A stretch of 64,000 bases of DNA from contig OW818687.1 of NCBI GenBank assembly GCA_942493275.1, positions 806,001 to 870,000 on the forward strand, read 5' to 3'. The notes beneath the pieces were generated by a model that was not told the DNA's origin, ran no database searches, and saw only the letters and a list, made by a program, of their open reading frames with translations. The position numbers were made by a program, and so were the translations under genes. Of the stretch, positions 57,746-64,000 are shown in pieces (within the stretch, counting starts at the first letter, position 1; the number at the start of each line of letters is the position of its first letter). The DNA comes from G942493275 sp942493275 (GTDB lineage: Bacteria; Actinomycetota; Coriobacteriia; Anaerosomatales; PHET01).

Positions 57746-58370
57746 CGAGGTCGAGCTGACAACCCTCTGCGACTACTTCGTCGAGTCGGGTGTTATGGCT
57801 CTGGTGCATTCGAGGTCCCGAAGGCGAGAGGACCACGTTGGCGCGCTACTCAGCGACTGCGTGCTTCAGGCCGGGCTGAACTACCGCCACGTCGTGCTGC
57901 CTCGCGTAGAGCGCGTCAAGGCTCTCTTTCCCTACGCGATACGCGTCTCGATATTCGCCGACGTACTTGAAGACCTTGGGGCGGAACACGTTCTCCCGTG
58001 GCGTGACTCGGAGAAGCCTAGGCGCCTTGATCGAGTCGTCGCAGTACTCCTGTCCGAAGGAGTAGATACGACGCACGACCTGGGGGCTTGGCTGGCGGGA
58101 GGCACCGGCCGGGAGACCCTCCGGTGTGTCAAAGGCGTCGGGCCCAAGACCCTCGACAACATGCATATTCTCTGTGGAGAGGCTATGTGCGCAGTAGATC
58201 GGCACGTGGTGGCCTTCATGGAGAACGCCGGTGTTCGGCCGAGGGACTATGACCACGCTCACGCGCTATTCACGCGCTGCGCCGAAGCTCTATCCGTCGC
58301 GCCTCACCAACTCGACTCGGCAGTCTGGCAACACCAGAGCGGGCGGCCGCTGCAACTCACCCTCCAGTAG
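57723..58370 (+). CDS. HhH-GPD/OGG-type DNA glycosylase-lyase (Cap11-like candidate)
   Basis: A 215-residue protein. The helix-hairpin-helix GETLRCVKGVGPKTL-type region at 130-145 carries the catalytic Lys142 (GVGPKT), followed by the catalytic Asp159 (CAVDRHV). It lacks the Fe-S Cys cluster of endonuclease III, as in OGG-type enzymes. It would excise a modified base or act on an unusual nucleotide. The GTG at 57723 follows GAGAGGAGG, an excellent site inside the QueC-like fragment, so the gene itself seems intact. QueC-like plus OGG is the accessory set of type IV CBASS; cyclase, effector and TGT genes are absent. Confidence 0.8.
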   Translation: MLSEMPYSEVELTTLCDYFVESGVMALVHSRSRRREDHVGALLSDCVLQAGLNYRHVVLPRVERVKALFPYAIRVSIFADVLEDLGAEHVLPWRDSEKPRRLDRVVAVLLSEGVDTTHDLGAWLAGGTGRETLRCVKGVGPKTLDNMHILCGEAMCAVDRHVVAFMENAGVRPRDYDHAHALFTRCAEALSVAPHQLDSAVWQHQSGRPLQLTLQ

Positions 58371-58396
58371 ACACGGATGCCAGGGGACTGCTCAAT

Positions 58397-59302
58397 CTAG
58401 CTGGTTTGGAGGTACTCCGAGTTCCAATACGTCGGGGCATCCAGAAGGCGTTGGAGCGCCCCCGTCGGCTCACCTTGTAGGCACTCGACGTTGATGGTTC
58501 CGGGGTCCTTCCAGCGAAACCGAAGCGTCACGCCCGCGTCCTCGATTGGAACCTCGACCTCGGTCTCGCCGGTGATGCGACCCTCTAGATCTCGGTAGTA
58601 GACGGTTTCGTTGAAGGTGCCAGCCAAGTCGAGGATGACACGCCCGTTTTCGACGGAGGTGATCTCAATCGTCGGGATGTCGGTCGGCTCGCTCGCGCAC
58701 CTGTACCTGCCAACCACGCCCACGAAGGGTCCCGTGTACTGCGGCTCAAGAACTTCACGATCGGCGGAGTGCTGATCCCTCAACATCAGACAGTCCATCG
58801 CGACCGAGCCATTCGCATCACTGGCCGCCGATGTCGTTCGGATCTCCACGACGAGCTTGTCGTCGAGGAACTGGATGGTCCCGGCATTCATGGAGCCGCG
58901 CTCGTCCTGGAACTCGAAGGACGCGATGCCGTCCACGATCGGGGCTGTGATGGTGCTCTCGCTTCCGGTCATCCGATAGGCCGGCGCCGAGCCGGTGTGG
59001 AGCACGGAGAACGTGACCGTGTCGGTGTCCGCAGCCTCAATCGTGATCTGGCTCAAGCCCTCTTCGCTTTGGGTCGGGCTGGTCGCGTTGTCCGAATCAC
59101 ACCACTGGCCGACGTAGGAGGAGTACGTAGGTGCCGCTGTGGTTTCGGCGGCAGCCCGTGGTGGCTGCTCACTGGCTGTGGCCGGCCTGCGCGACCCCTG
59201 CACGATGTAGATCACCGCAGCCAGAAGGCCCAGAACGACCACCACGGCAACAGCCGATTTGACCAACCAAACCTGGCCCCCGCCACCTTGTTGCGTTCCC
59301 AC
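58397..59302 (-). CDS. Membrane-anchored extracytoplasmic protein of unknown function
   Basis: A 301-residue protein. Residues 1-12 are Gly-rich and cytoplasmic, then one helix (about 13-33) and a long external part. The external part shows two beta-rich modules (about 55-180 and 185-300), each containing a Trp or Cys-containing start (VGQWCDSDNATS; VVGRYRCASEPTD) and a regular strand pattern ending in CLQG or CLML. Cys residues in each could form disulfides. No family recognised. The GTG at 59302 follows GAGGGG. It is the last island gene before the right attachment site. Confidence 0.72.
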   Translation of the reverse strand: MGTQQGGGGQVWLVKSAVAVVVVLGLLAAVIYIVQGSRRPATASEQPPRAAAETTAAPTYSSYVGQWCDSDNATSPTQSEEGLSQITIEAADTDTVTFSVLHTGSAPAYRMTGSESTITAPIVDGIASFEFQDERGSMNAGTIQFLDDKLVVEIRTTSAASDANGSVAMDCLMLRDQHSADREVLEPQYTGPFVGVVGRYRCASEPTDIPTIEITSVENGRVILDLAGTFNETVYYRDLEGRITGETEVEVPIEDAGVTLRFRWKDPGTINVECLQGEPTGALQRLLDAPTYWNSEYLQTS

Positions 59303-59356
59303 TGCATGTCCCCTCACGGACTCGCGCCCTTTGCACCGCCGCGTCCAGCATACGTA

Positions 59357-59386
59357 AAGAGACCCCGGCGTGTGCCGAGGTCTCTT
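59357..59386. terminator. Hairpin beside the right attachment site
   Basis: AAGAGACC at 59357 pairs with GGTCTCTT at 59379, extended inward by a CGGC/GCCG stretch with one mismatch. It sits 12 bases before the tRNA-Ser fragment, as the 46.04-kb terminator does at the left copy. It is T-rich on both sides and could stop transcription in either direction. Confidence 0.6.
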
Positions 59387-59398
59387 CTGTGTCCTTGC

Positions 59399-59459
59399 TG
59401 GCGGAGGAGGAGGGATTCGAACCCTCGAGACGGGGGATACCCGCCTAACGGTTTTCGAG
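59399..59459 (-). other. tRNA-Ser(CGA) 3' half, attachment-site core (right)
   Basis: The same fragment as at 46072-46132: anticodon loop CTCGAAA, class II variable arm, T arm and acceptor strand to an encoded CCA at 59401-59399. No tRNA 5' half precedes it on the minus strand. Confidence 0.85.
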
Positions 59460-59598
59460 TTCATATCCCCTTGTGTCGTCTGCTGTTGTCTAGACACCTT
59501 TAGTGCCATCTAGCTGGGCATATTCCGAAGGCTCGTTTCGTCTGGCAACGTCCAGAAGCGTCCTGTTGTGTCTAGCGCGTTTGCAGTTTGGTTTGCAG
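59399..59598. repeat. 200-bp direct repeat, right copy (att core plus arm)
   Basis: The first 73 bases (59399-59471) equal 46072-46144 exactly, and the remaining 127 differ at about 15 positions without gaps. The copy ends with the same GTTTGCAGTTTGGTTTGCAG. It separates the first island from the metal-related genes at its right. Confidence 0.87.
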
Positions 59599-59607
59599 TT
59601 CACGCCG

Positions 59608-59773
59608 ATGAGTCTCTGGGAAGAAGCCGACATGCATGGCTTGGGGCATGCGGGACGTACTGTGACACCGACTACAGGTGGACCTGATCCGATCGAGATC
59701 GCACGCCGGCAATTGGCACGGGGCCAAGATAAGCACCTCCGAGTATGAGGAGATCCGACATGCCATCCGCTGA
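59608..59773 (+). pseudogene. Frameshifted SHOCT-domain fragment
   Basis: The frame opening at 59608 reads PIEIARRQLARG, the start of a SHOCT domain, and then stops. Removing one C near 59723 restores KISTSEYEEIRHAIR to a stop at 59771-59773, completing the motif. The membrane segment expected in front is missing. A related intact SHOCT gene is at 60401. The fragment begins ten bases after the attachment arm, so it may have been cut during an integration event. Confidence 0.65.
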
Positions 59774-59800
59774 GGATGACCACGGTGCAGCAGGTCGTCG

Positions 59801-60358
59801 TTGACCTCCGGAGGCCTTGTCATCGTCGGCCTGACCGGGATCATTGTGACCGCAGCGTACTACCAACCTGTCCGCCCTGTTGGAACGGCAACCGCGAGCG
59901 GGATGGACGCCATGTTCATCGAGCAGATGATTCCTCACCACGACGATGCGATCGAAATGGCGGAACTGGCGCTCACGCGTGCAGAGCATCCCGAGATCAA
60001 GCAGCTTGCGGCGAACATCAAGCGGACTCAGACCGCCGAGAACGCACAGATGCGGACGTGGTACCGGGAGTGGTTCGGTGTCCCTGTCCCTGATGTCGGC
60101 GGTTCGTCACCGATGATGGGCGGCATGATGGGCGCCGGCGCTATGGACATGGCGGATCTCGAAGTCGCGGAGCCGTTCGACAAGGCGTTCATCGAGGCGA
60201 TGATCCCGCACCACCAGACCGCGATCATGATGTCTCAGATGGCCGGCGGTGCTTCCGGTAGGCCCGAGATGCGTGGACTGACGTCCTCGATCATCGAGGC
60301 GCAAAGCACGGAGATTGAGAACATGCAGGCTTGGCATGAGGAATGGTACGGGCGCTGA
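59801..60358 (+). CDS. DUF305 domain protein
   Basis: A 185-residue protein: a short hydrophobic N-terminus (LVIVGLTGIIVTAAYY), probably an anchor or degraded signal peptide, then a ferritin-like four-helix DUF305 domain. Two characteristic metal-type motifs are present: MIPHHDDAIEMAELAL and MIPHHQTAIMMSQM, with a Met/Gly-rich loop between them. DUF305 proteins are often found with copper genes. It starts at a TTG with no ribosome-binding site; the true N-terminus may be lost or frameshifted. Confidence 0.85.
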   Translation: MTSGGLVIVGLTGIIVTAAYYQPVRPVGTATASGMDAMFIEQMIPHHDDAIEMAELALTRAEHPEIKQLAANIKRTQTAENAQMRTWYREWFGVPVPDVGGSSPMMGGMMGAGAMDMADLEVAEPFDKAFIEAMIPHHQTAIMMSQMAGGASGRPEMRGLTSSIIEAQSTEIENMQAWHEEWYGR

Positions 60359-60400
60359 TGATCCGAGTCGCACCCGAAGACTGAAGGAGCTGGACACACC

Positions 60401-60685
60401 ATGATGGGTCGAGGATACGGGTACGGTTACGACATGATGGGCGGTTACGGCTGGTTCGGTGCGCTGCTCATGCTCTTCTTCGGCGCACTGATCATCGCCG
60501 GAATCGTGCTCCTGATCGTCTGGGCGGTGAGAGCCTCGGCAAGTCATCCAACCTCTGGCGCAGGGACACCGCCTCCTGGATCGGTTGGCCATGACGAAGC
60601 AGTGGCCATCGCCAAGCGCAGGTGTGCGAGCGGTGAGATCACGACGCAGGAGTACGACGAGATCATGCGTGCGCTCGGCAGTTAG
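60401..60685 (+). CDS. Small membrane protein with SHOCT domain
   Basis: A 94-residue protein: a Gly/Tyr/Met-rich N-terminus (MMGRGYGYGYDMMGGYGWFG), one membrane helix (about 20-45), a short linker and a C-terminal SHOCT domain (AIAKRRCASGEITTQEYDEIMRAL). Such proteins usually accompany copper-resistance or DUF305 genes, as here. Function unknown. GAAGGAG precedes the ATG, and the gene probably belongs to one transcript with DUF305. Confidence 0.85.
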   Translation: MMGRGYGYGYDMMGGYGWFGALLMLFFGALIIAGIVLLIVWAVRASASHPTSGAGTPPPGSVGHDEAVAIAKRRCASGEITTQEYDEIMRALGS

Positions 60686-60768
60686 CGACAACGGCCGGAT
60701 GCTCCGCGCATGTAGATGATCGGTCAACGCTTCTGAAAGCGGAATGACGCATTCCGGTCAGAATGCGA

Positions 60769-60802
60769 AAGCGCCCCGCTCCGCGATGGGAACGAGGCGC
60801 TC
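60769..60802 (-). terminator. Hairpin downstream of the small secreted protein gene
   Basis: AGCGCC and GGCGCT form the base of a hairpin with a looser inner part (CCCGC/CGAG). It follows the minus-strand stop at 60824 and lies between convergent genes. Support is moderate; the stem is imperfect. Confidence 0.45.
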
Positions 60803-60823
60803 GCTTAGATCGAGTGGATCAGG

Positions 60824-61024
60824 CTACATGCCGGTCCAGCCGGAGAAGCCCTTGTGCATGACACCGGGGTTCTCGGCTCCGGTGAAGCCACCCATCTCCT
60901 GTGCATGCGTGGCGTGGTGCTGACCGAAGTCGCGGCCCGCTCCCTCAGCATCAGTTGCAAACGCCGGTGCGGCGATGGCCAGAGACAGAGCAGCGGCCAC
61001 AACAAAGACGACAAGCTTGTTCAT
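60824..61024 (-). CDS. Small secreted His/Met-containing protein
   Basis: A 66-residue protein with a clear signal peptide (1-23, ending APAFA) and a mature part of about 43 residues: acidic start, then GQHHATHAQEMGGF and a GVMHKGFSGWTGM end. The His and Met content and the HMA chaperone upstream suggest copper binding. No family recognised. GAGGAGGACAC before the ATG at 61024 is an excellent ribosome-binding site. Confidence 0.75.
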   Translation of the reverse strand: MNKLVVFVVAAALSLAIAAPAFATDAEGAGRDFGQHHATHAQEMGGFTGAENPGVMHKGFSGWTGM

Positions 61025-61142
61025 GAGTGTCCTCCTCAACGTCATCTCGGCACCTGCCAAGAATCATTACCTATTTGGTAAGGTATAGAGCACGCTCCGT
61101 GCCACAAACGCCTGATTGGCGCACTCGTCTCGTGCGATTCAC

Positions 61143-61355
61143 CTAGTCGGCCTCGACGTCGAAGCCAGCGCTGCGTATCGCCGCCACGACGGTCTCGCTG
61201 CTCGTCCTAGCCTCATCGAACATCACGGAAGTGTTTCCGCCGGCCACACTGACCGTCACACCGATGACGCCCGGGATGCTGGCGACGGCAACCTCGATGC
61301 TCGATGTGCATTCGCGGCACATTACGGCCGGAGTCTTCACGTTCACTGCCTGCAT
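61143..61355 (-). CDS. Heavy-metal-associated (HMA) domain copper chaperone
   Basis: A 70-residue protein that is one ferredoxin-like HMA domain. The CxxC metal site lies in PAVMCRECTSSIE (residues 12-16), followed by VASIPGVIGVTVSVAGGN and SAGFDVE. CopZ-type proteins deliver Cu(I) to exporters, but no CPx-ATPase is in view. GGAGAGG precedes the ATG at 61355. It is the last gene of a long minus-strand run with a ferredoxin and flavoprotein-like genes. Confidence 0.92.
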   Translation of the reverse strand: MQAVNVKTPAVMCRECTSSIEVAVASIPGVIGVTVSVAGGNTSVMFDEARTSSETVVAAIRSAGFDVEAD

Positions 61356-61368
61356 ATGTCGTCCTCTC

Positions 61369-61641
61369 CTAAGGTGCGCCCGCACTCTGCTTGCTAAGCG
61401 GGCGCCGGTCGGCGAATCGCTGCGCCGCTTCCTCCACGTGTCCGGTCATCGCAATCCCGCCAAGCGGGCACGCCTCCTCGCAGCGTCCGCACCCGGTGCA
61501 CTCGGATGGATCGTCCAGCCAGGGAATCTGTGCGTCCTCGGTGGAGTCACGCATGCTCAGGAGCGCACTCGGACACGCACCAACGCACGCCGTGCATCCC
61601 TCGCAGTACTCAGGAATCACCCAGGGCAGTCGCTTCGGCAT
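61369..61641 (-). CDS. 2[4Fe-4S] ferredoxin
   Basis: A 90-residue protein with two complete cluster motifs: CEGCTACVGACP (residues 13-24) and CTGCGRCEEACP (about 48-59), and a helical tail. Spacing between the clusters is larger than in clostridial ferredoxins, fitting the Fer4_10-type electron carriers. The ATG at 61641 overlaps the previous gene's stop region, with GGAG nine bases ahead. It sits between an HMA chaperone and a membrane protein. Confidence 0.93.
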   Translation of the reverse strand: MPKRLPWVIPEYCEGCTACVGACPSALLSMRDSTEDAQIPWLDDPSECTGCGRCEEACPLGGIAMTGHVEEAAQRFADRRPLSKQSAGAP

Positions 61642-61647
61642 GGCCAA

Positions 61648-62346
61648 TCACTCCTGCACCGCGGCCCAGTACTGACGATCAGGGTCGTCACGGAAGCCGG
61701 CACCGATCGACGTCTGCGTCTTGTAGCAGTGCACGCCATAGCGACACAGACCGAACGTCACCGTCAGCAGGACTATTGCGCCGCGCATCACCGTGAAGCC
61801 GATCTCCGCACCCGTCGCGAACAGGTAAAGCCCGCTCAAATAGCTCACCGCTGTAGCGACGGTCAGAACGAGCACAGCCCACCAGGTCGTCCGGGTTCGG
61901 GTCTCCTGCGTGATCTCGGCCACCTTGCCGATGGTGAACCAGAAGAATCCGGCGGCGAACACCGCAGCGAGTCCCGTGAACAGCAGCGACAGGTAGGGCA
62001 GTCCCGCGAGCTGCGCTGCAACACTCGCCACGGCCGCAGTCACGCACAACCCACCCGCGATCACCACTCCCTTGAAGTGGTAGCCCATGTCCTTGATCCC
62101 TTGGTAGCACGCGACGAGCAGGATCACCGCGCCCACGTACGTCAGGAGGGGCGGGAACGGCGGGAGCAAGGGCGGCAGGTACGCAGCGTCTCCCCCGCCG
62201 TAGGCACCGAGCCAGTCCGGCCACCACAGGCCGAGAATGGCGGGAATCGCCCCGACTTCAAGCCACCTGACCACTTTGGGCTTCGGCCACCGGGGATCGA
62301 TGGATCCGGAAACGGCCTTCTTTTTGATGGGTCGTGATTGCGTCAT
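61648..62346 (-). CDS. Polytopic membrane protein of unknown function
   Basis: A 232-residue protein with six predicted helices. The N-terminus is basic (QSRPIKKKAV), the loops carry GAYGGGDAAYLPPLLPPFPP, and the end has RYGVHCYKTQTSIGAGFRDD. Two Cys residues near the helix ends (FGLCRYGVHC) could bind a cofactor. No family recognised. AGGAG precedes the ATG; the ferredoxin gene begins just after, so the two might form a membrane electron-transfer pair (inference from position only). Confidence 0.75.
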   Translation of the reverse strand: MTQSRPIKKKAVSGSIDPRWPKPKVVRWLEVGAIPAILGLWWPDWLGAYGGGDAAYLPPLLPPFPPLLTYVGAVILLVACYQGIKDMGYHFKGVVIAGGLCVTAAVASVAAQLAGLPYLSLLFTGLAAVFAAGFFWFTIGKVAEITQETRTRTTWWAVLVLTVATAVSYLSGLYLFATGAEIGFTVMRGAIVLLTVTFGLCRYGVHCYKTQTSIGAGFRDDPDRQYWAAVQE

Positions 62347-62365
62347 GGTCTACGTCTCCTGATTC

Positions 62366-62776
62366 CTACCGGGGCGGGCCGTTGTCGCGCCAGCGACTGG
62401 TTTCGAAGGCGAGCACGTCGTCGTAGGGCAGGACGTCGAGCCGGAGTCCCGCCTCCGGGCCGGGCTTGGTCGAGTAGATCTCGTCGACGGTGACGATGAG
62501 ATCGGACCCGTCGATCCGGGCGTTGCCTTTGAACTGGTAGGCGGCCCGCACGCTGCCGATACCCCCGGGGCCGATTGCCACTCTCGGGTTCTCGGCCAGG
62601 TTCGACCCCACGTAGTTGGCCTGCTGAGGGCTGAGAGGGAAGCGCAGCGTCTCGTCCGAGTCCGCGATTGCGGAGTCGAACACGACTACGGCCGGGACAC
62701 CGTTCTTGGTCGCTGTGGCGACGTGCGCCCCCAGTCCGGTGAGCCAGTTCTGCATTCTTGGCGTGAGTCGTGCCAT
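62366..62776 (-). CDS. Pyridoxamine 5'-phosphate oxidase-fold (PPOX) flavoprotein-like
   Basis: A 136-residue protein with the split-barrel PPOX pattern: LGAHVATATKNGVPAVVVFDSAIADSDETLRF, then NLAENPRVAIG and YQFKGNARI. Single-domain members bind FMN or F420 and act as reductases or oxidases. It is the first of three PPOX-like genes in a row, all different. It starts at the ATG at 62776 after GAAGGAG-type sequence. Confidence 0.85.
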   Translation of the reverse strand: MARLTPRMQNWLTGLGAHVATATKNGVPAVVVFDSAIADSDETLRFPLSPQQANYVGSNLAENPRVAIGPGGIGSVRAAYQFKGNARIDGSDLIVTVDEIYSTKPGPEAGLRLDVLPYDDVLAFETSRWRDNGPPR

Positions 62777-62799
62777 GAGAAACTCCTTCGTTCCGGTGA

Positions 62800-63285
62800 T
62801 TATGTGAGGGACAGTGGCTGACCTGCTCGGTCAGGGTGGAAGTCAGTTGCCGACGTGACGCGCACTGCGATCACTCCCCGCTGGACGAGCGCGGGCGGTC
62901 GGATGTCAGGCGGGACCTCGGAAGGCGGCTCCTTGGTCGCCCAGTCGCCCCACTCGGCGAGCGCCTCGGCAACATCGAGCCCCTCCCACACCTCACCTTC
63001 GAGGTGGCCCTCCTGAAGGATCGTCGCCGGCCCAGAGAGCTGCCATGTGCGCCCCTTCACGGGATGCGCCAGGGTGATCACGCCGACGGGGTTCTCGTTG
63101 AGGTTCACGCGCGTCTTCTGTGCGAACATCTCGGCGATGAGGATGTACTCGTCCTTGTACAGCGTGACGAACCGTTCGCCGACGACGTTGGGGTTGCCCA
63201 ATCGCGATGACGTCGCGAGGTAGACCACAGCGCCACCCGAGCCGACCGTTCGAAGTGCCTTCGCGACATCGCTGCCCAGCCTCAT
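62800..63285 (-). CDS. PPOX-fold flavoprotein-like
   Basis: A 161-residue protein with a split-barrel core: AVVYLATSSRLGNPNVVGERFVTLYKDEYILIAEMF, AQKTRVNLNENPVGVI and a C-terminal extension with DWATKEPPSEVPPDI. The MFAQKTxxNLNEN motif is shared with the next gene, so the two are diverged paralogues. It overlaps that gene (stop 63282, ATG 63285), so translation is coupled. Cofactor (FMN, F420 or haem) cannot be told from sequence. Confidence 0.85.
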   Translation of the reverse strand: MRLGSDVAKALRTVGSGGAVVYLATSSRLGNPNVVGERFVTLYKDEYILIAEMFAQKTRVNLNENPVGVITLAHPVKGRTWQLSGPATILQEGHLEGEVWEGLDVAEALAEWGDWATKEPPSEVPPDIRPPALVQRGVIAVRVTSATDFHPDRAGQPLSLT

Positions 63286-63743
63286 GACGTCACCTCCACT
63301 ACGCGCTCCGGCTTAAAGACGATGACGCCGCGCTGTGCGAATACGGTGGGTCGGGCAGACAGCTCGGGCGCGTCGAGAACAGGTTCGATCGACTCGTCCC
63401 AGTCGCCCCACCGCTCCAGCACATCGCCGGCGCGCAGCCCAAAGAGCGTGAACCGTTGGGGGTGGCCCCACTGAACGATGTCGGCAACGCCCTCGAGCAC
63501 CCACGGCAGGGAGCCGTCAGCTGTTGCGAAGCTCAGCGATGCCGTGCGGTTCTCGTTGAGATTCACCTTCGTCTTCTGCGCGAACAGATCTGGGAGCAAG
63601 ACGAGCTCGTCTCCGACGACGTCAGTGAACGGTACGGGCAGGATGTTGGTGGTGCCGTCAGAAAGCGACGTGCTCAGTAGCGCAACGAGCGTCTCTTCCG
63701 ATGAGCCCGAAAGCCTCCGGGCCAGTTCTCGCGGCAGTTTCAT
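63282..63743 (-). CDS. PPOX-fold flavoprotein-like
   Basis: A 153-residue protein with VALLSTSLSDGTTNILPVPFTDVVGDELVLLPDLF, AQKTKVNLNENRTASLSF and the C-terminal DWDESIEPVLDAPEL, matching the previous gene's layout. The ATG at 63743 follows TTGGAGG and overlaps the stop of the upstream gene (ATGA). The order of three PPOX paralogues followed by a membrane protein and ferredoxin suggests one redox pathway. Confidence 0.86.
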   Translation of the reverse strand: MKLPRELARRLSGSSEETLVALLSTSLSDGTTNILPVPFTDVVGDELVLLPDLFAQKTKVNLNENRTASLSFATADGSLPWVLEGVADIVQWGHPQRFTLFGLRAGDVLERWGDWDESIEPVLDAPELSARPTVFAQRGVIVFKPERVVEVTS

Positions 63744-64000
63744 CGATCCTCCAAGGTGTAGGTGAACTCGCAGCGGCTCGCGCCCTCGAGAATGGTCCGT
63801 GACTGTTCGACCTTGACGCCGGGAACCAGTGCCTCTGCGAATGGCTTGTCGCGGCGGCAACTGAACGCGACTCCGAGATCGGCGAGATCCATCTCCCGGT
63901 ACAACTCCGCATACGCGCATCGGTCGACGTGAAACTGAAGCACCCCGTCCTCGAGCGCGTCGAGATGAAGGTCGAGCCGTCCGTCCCCACCGAGGTTCTG
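63740..64000 (-). CDS. L-2-amino-thiazoline-4-carboxylic acid hydrolase-like protein (N-terminus cut by window edge)
   Basis: The last 86 residues of a frame that enters from the right edge. They contain CAYAELYREMDLADLGVAFSC and the closing SRTILEGASRCEFTYTLED, the C-terminal pattern of the ATC hydrolase family (the Cys residues here are the usual catalytic or metal-binding ones). The family hydrolyses ATC to S- or N-carbamoylcysteine in some pseudomonads; many members are uncharacterised. Its stop overlaps the next ATG. Confidence 0.78.
   Translation of the reverse strand, partial: QNLGGDGRLDLHLDALEDGVLQFHVDRCAYAELYREMDLADLGVAFSCRRDKPFAEALVPGVKVEQSRTILEGASRCEFTYTLEDR

Larger units (their letters stand above)
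46072..59471. mobile_element. Probable integrated genomic island between two tRNA-Ser 3' halves
   Basis: About 13.3 kb bounded by identical 73-bp direct repeats that begin at the CCA end of tRNA-Ser(CGA), the classic attachment arrangement of tyrosine-integrase elements. The right repeat is followed by the same arm sequence as the left one, which suggests that a second related element follows in tandem beyond 59.6 kb. Neither boundary has the tRNA 5' half, so the intact gene should lie further right, outside the window. No integrase, excisionase or conjugation gene is present between the repeats, so the island looks decayed and immobile. Cargo is metal- and envelope-related with a defence remnant. 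Confidence 0.6.

Noticed and set aside
59490..59844. Minus-strand frames over the right attachment arm
   Set aside because: They mirror the non-coding arm of the left copy and contain no recognisable integrase motif.

Overview
The window is a GC-rich, densely packed bacterial chromosome segment with no rRNA gene and no complete tRNA gene. The gene set suggests an anaerobic or facultative Gram-positive actinobacterium, probably near the Coriobacteriia/Anaerosomatales (inference). It has a 19-haem NapC-type cytochrome, a NapH/NosR-like membrane polyferredoxin, a CcmF haem-lyase protein, an anaerobic C4-dicarboxylate carrier, several 4Fe-4S proteins and secreted peptidoglycan-active proteins, with frequent GTG/TTG starts and GC-rich wobble positions. 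No taxonomic marker gene is present.

Layout. 1-9.1 kb: a truncated ClC channel, small membrane proteins, an M13 metallopeptidase with a chagasin-like lipoprotein, a PadR/ABC/FtsX-type export operon and the polyferredoxin. 9.2-24.6 kb: an RlpA-domain wall protein, an orphan NarL-type sensor kinase, RarD, an amino-acid permease coupled to an M20 dipeptidase, a Dcu carrier, a TRIC-like channel, a MarR locus, surface glycosylation proteins and L-asparaginase. 24.6-44.2 kb: a receiver-less winged-helix regulator beside a secreted tandem-repeat protein, the 19-haem cytochrome, PhnB/VOC proteins, MFS, MgtC, SDR and SOUL genes, a tandem Fe-S protein, and three regulator-controlled clusters (XRE/DUF2178-like; CPBP protease/TetR; a divergent TetR facing an operon that ends in a DUF998-flavodoxin fusion) with visible promoters and palindromic operators. 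44.4-46.0 kb: a spermidine-synthase-like protein and its terminator.

46.07-59.6 kb is a probable integrated island. Two copies of the 3' half of tRNA-Ser(CGA), with identical 73-bp cores inside 200-bp direct repeats, bracket about 13.3 kb. No integrase is seen. The cargo is metal- and envelope-related: a translationally coupled cupredoxin / NlpC-P60 / CcmF / M23 operon, a CadC-like ArsR repressor with its operator, two CDF transporters, an ECF sigma factor fused to an anti-sigma-like tail, and secreted His/Met-rich proteins. It also holds what looks like the decayed tail of a type IV CBASS locus: a QueC-like C-terminal fragment overlapping an OGG/HhH-GPD gene. From 59.6 kb to the right edge a second, related element appears to begin, with a broken SHOCT gene, DUF305 and SHOCT proteins, an HMA copper chaperone, a ferredoxin, three PPOX-fold flavoproteins and a partial ATC-hydrolase-like protein.

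Regulation is readable at several places: promoters at 10.2, 39.1, 39.2, 43.5 and 53.9 kb, palindromic operators for XRE, TetR, MarR and ArsR proteins, and intrinsic-terminator hairpins near 0.93, 7.87, 23.85, 35.3, 46.04 and 60.78 kb.
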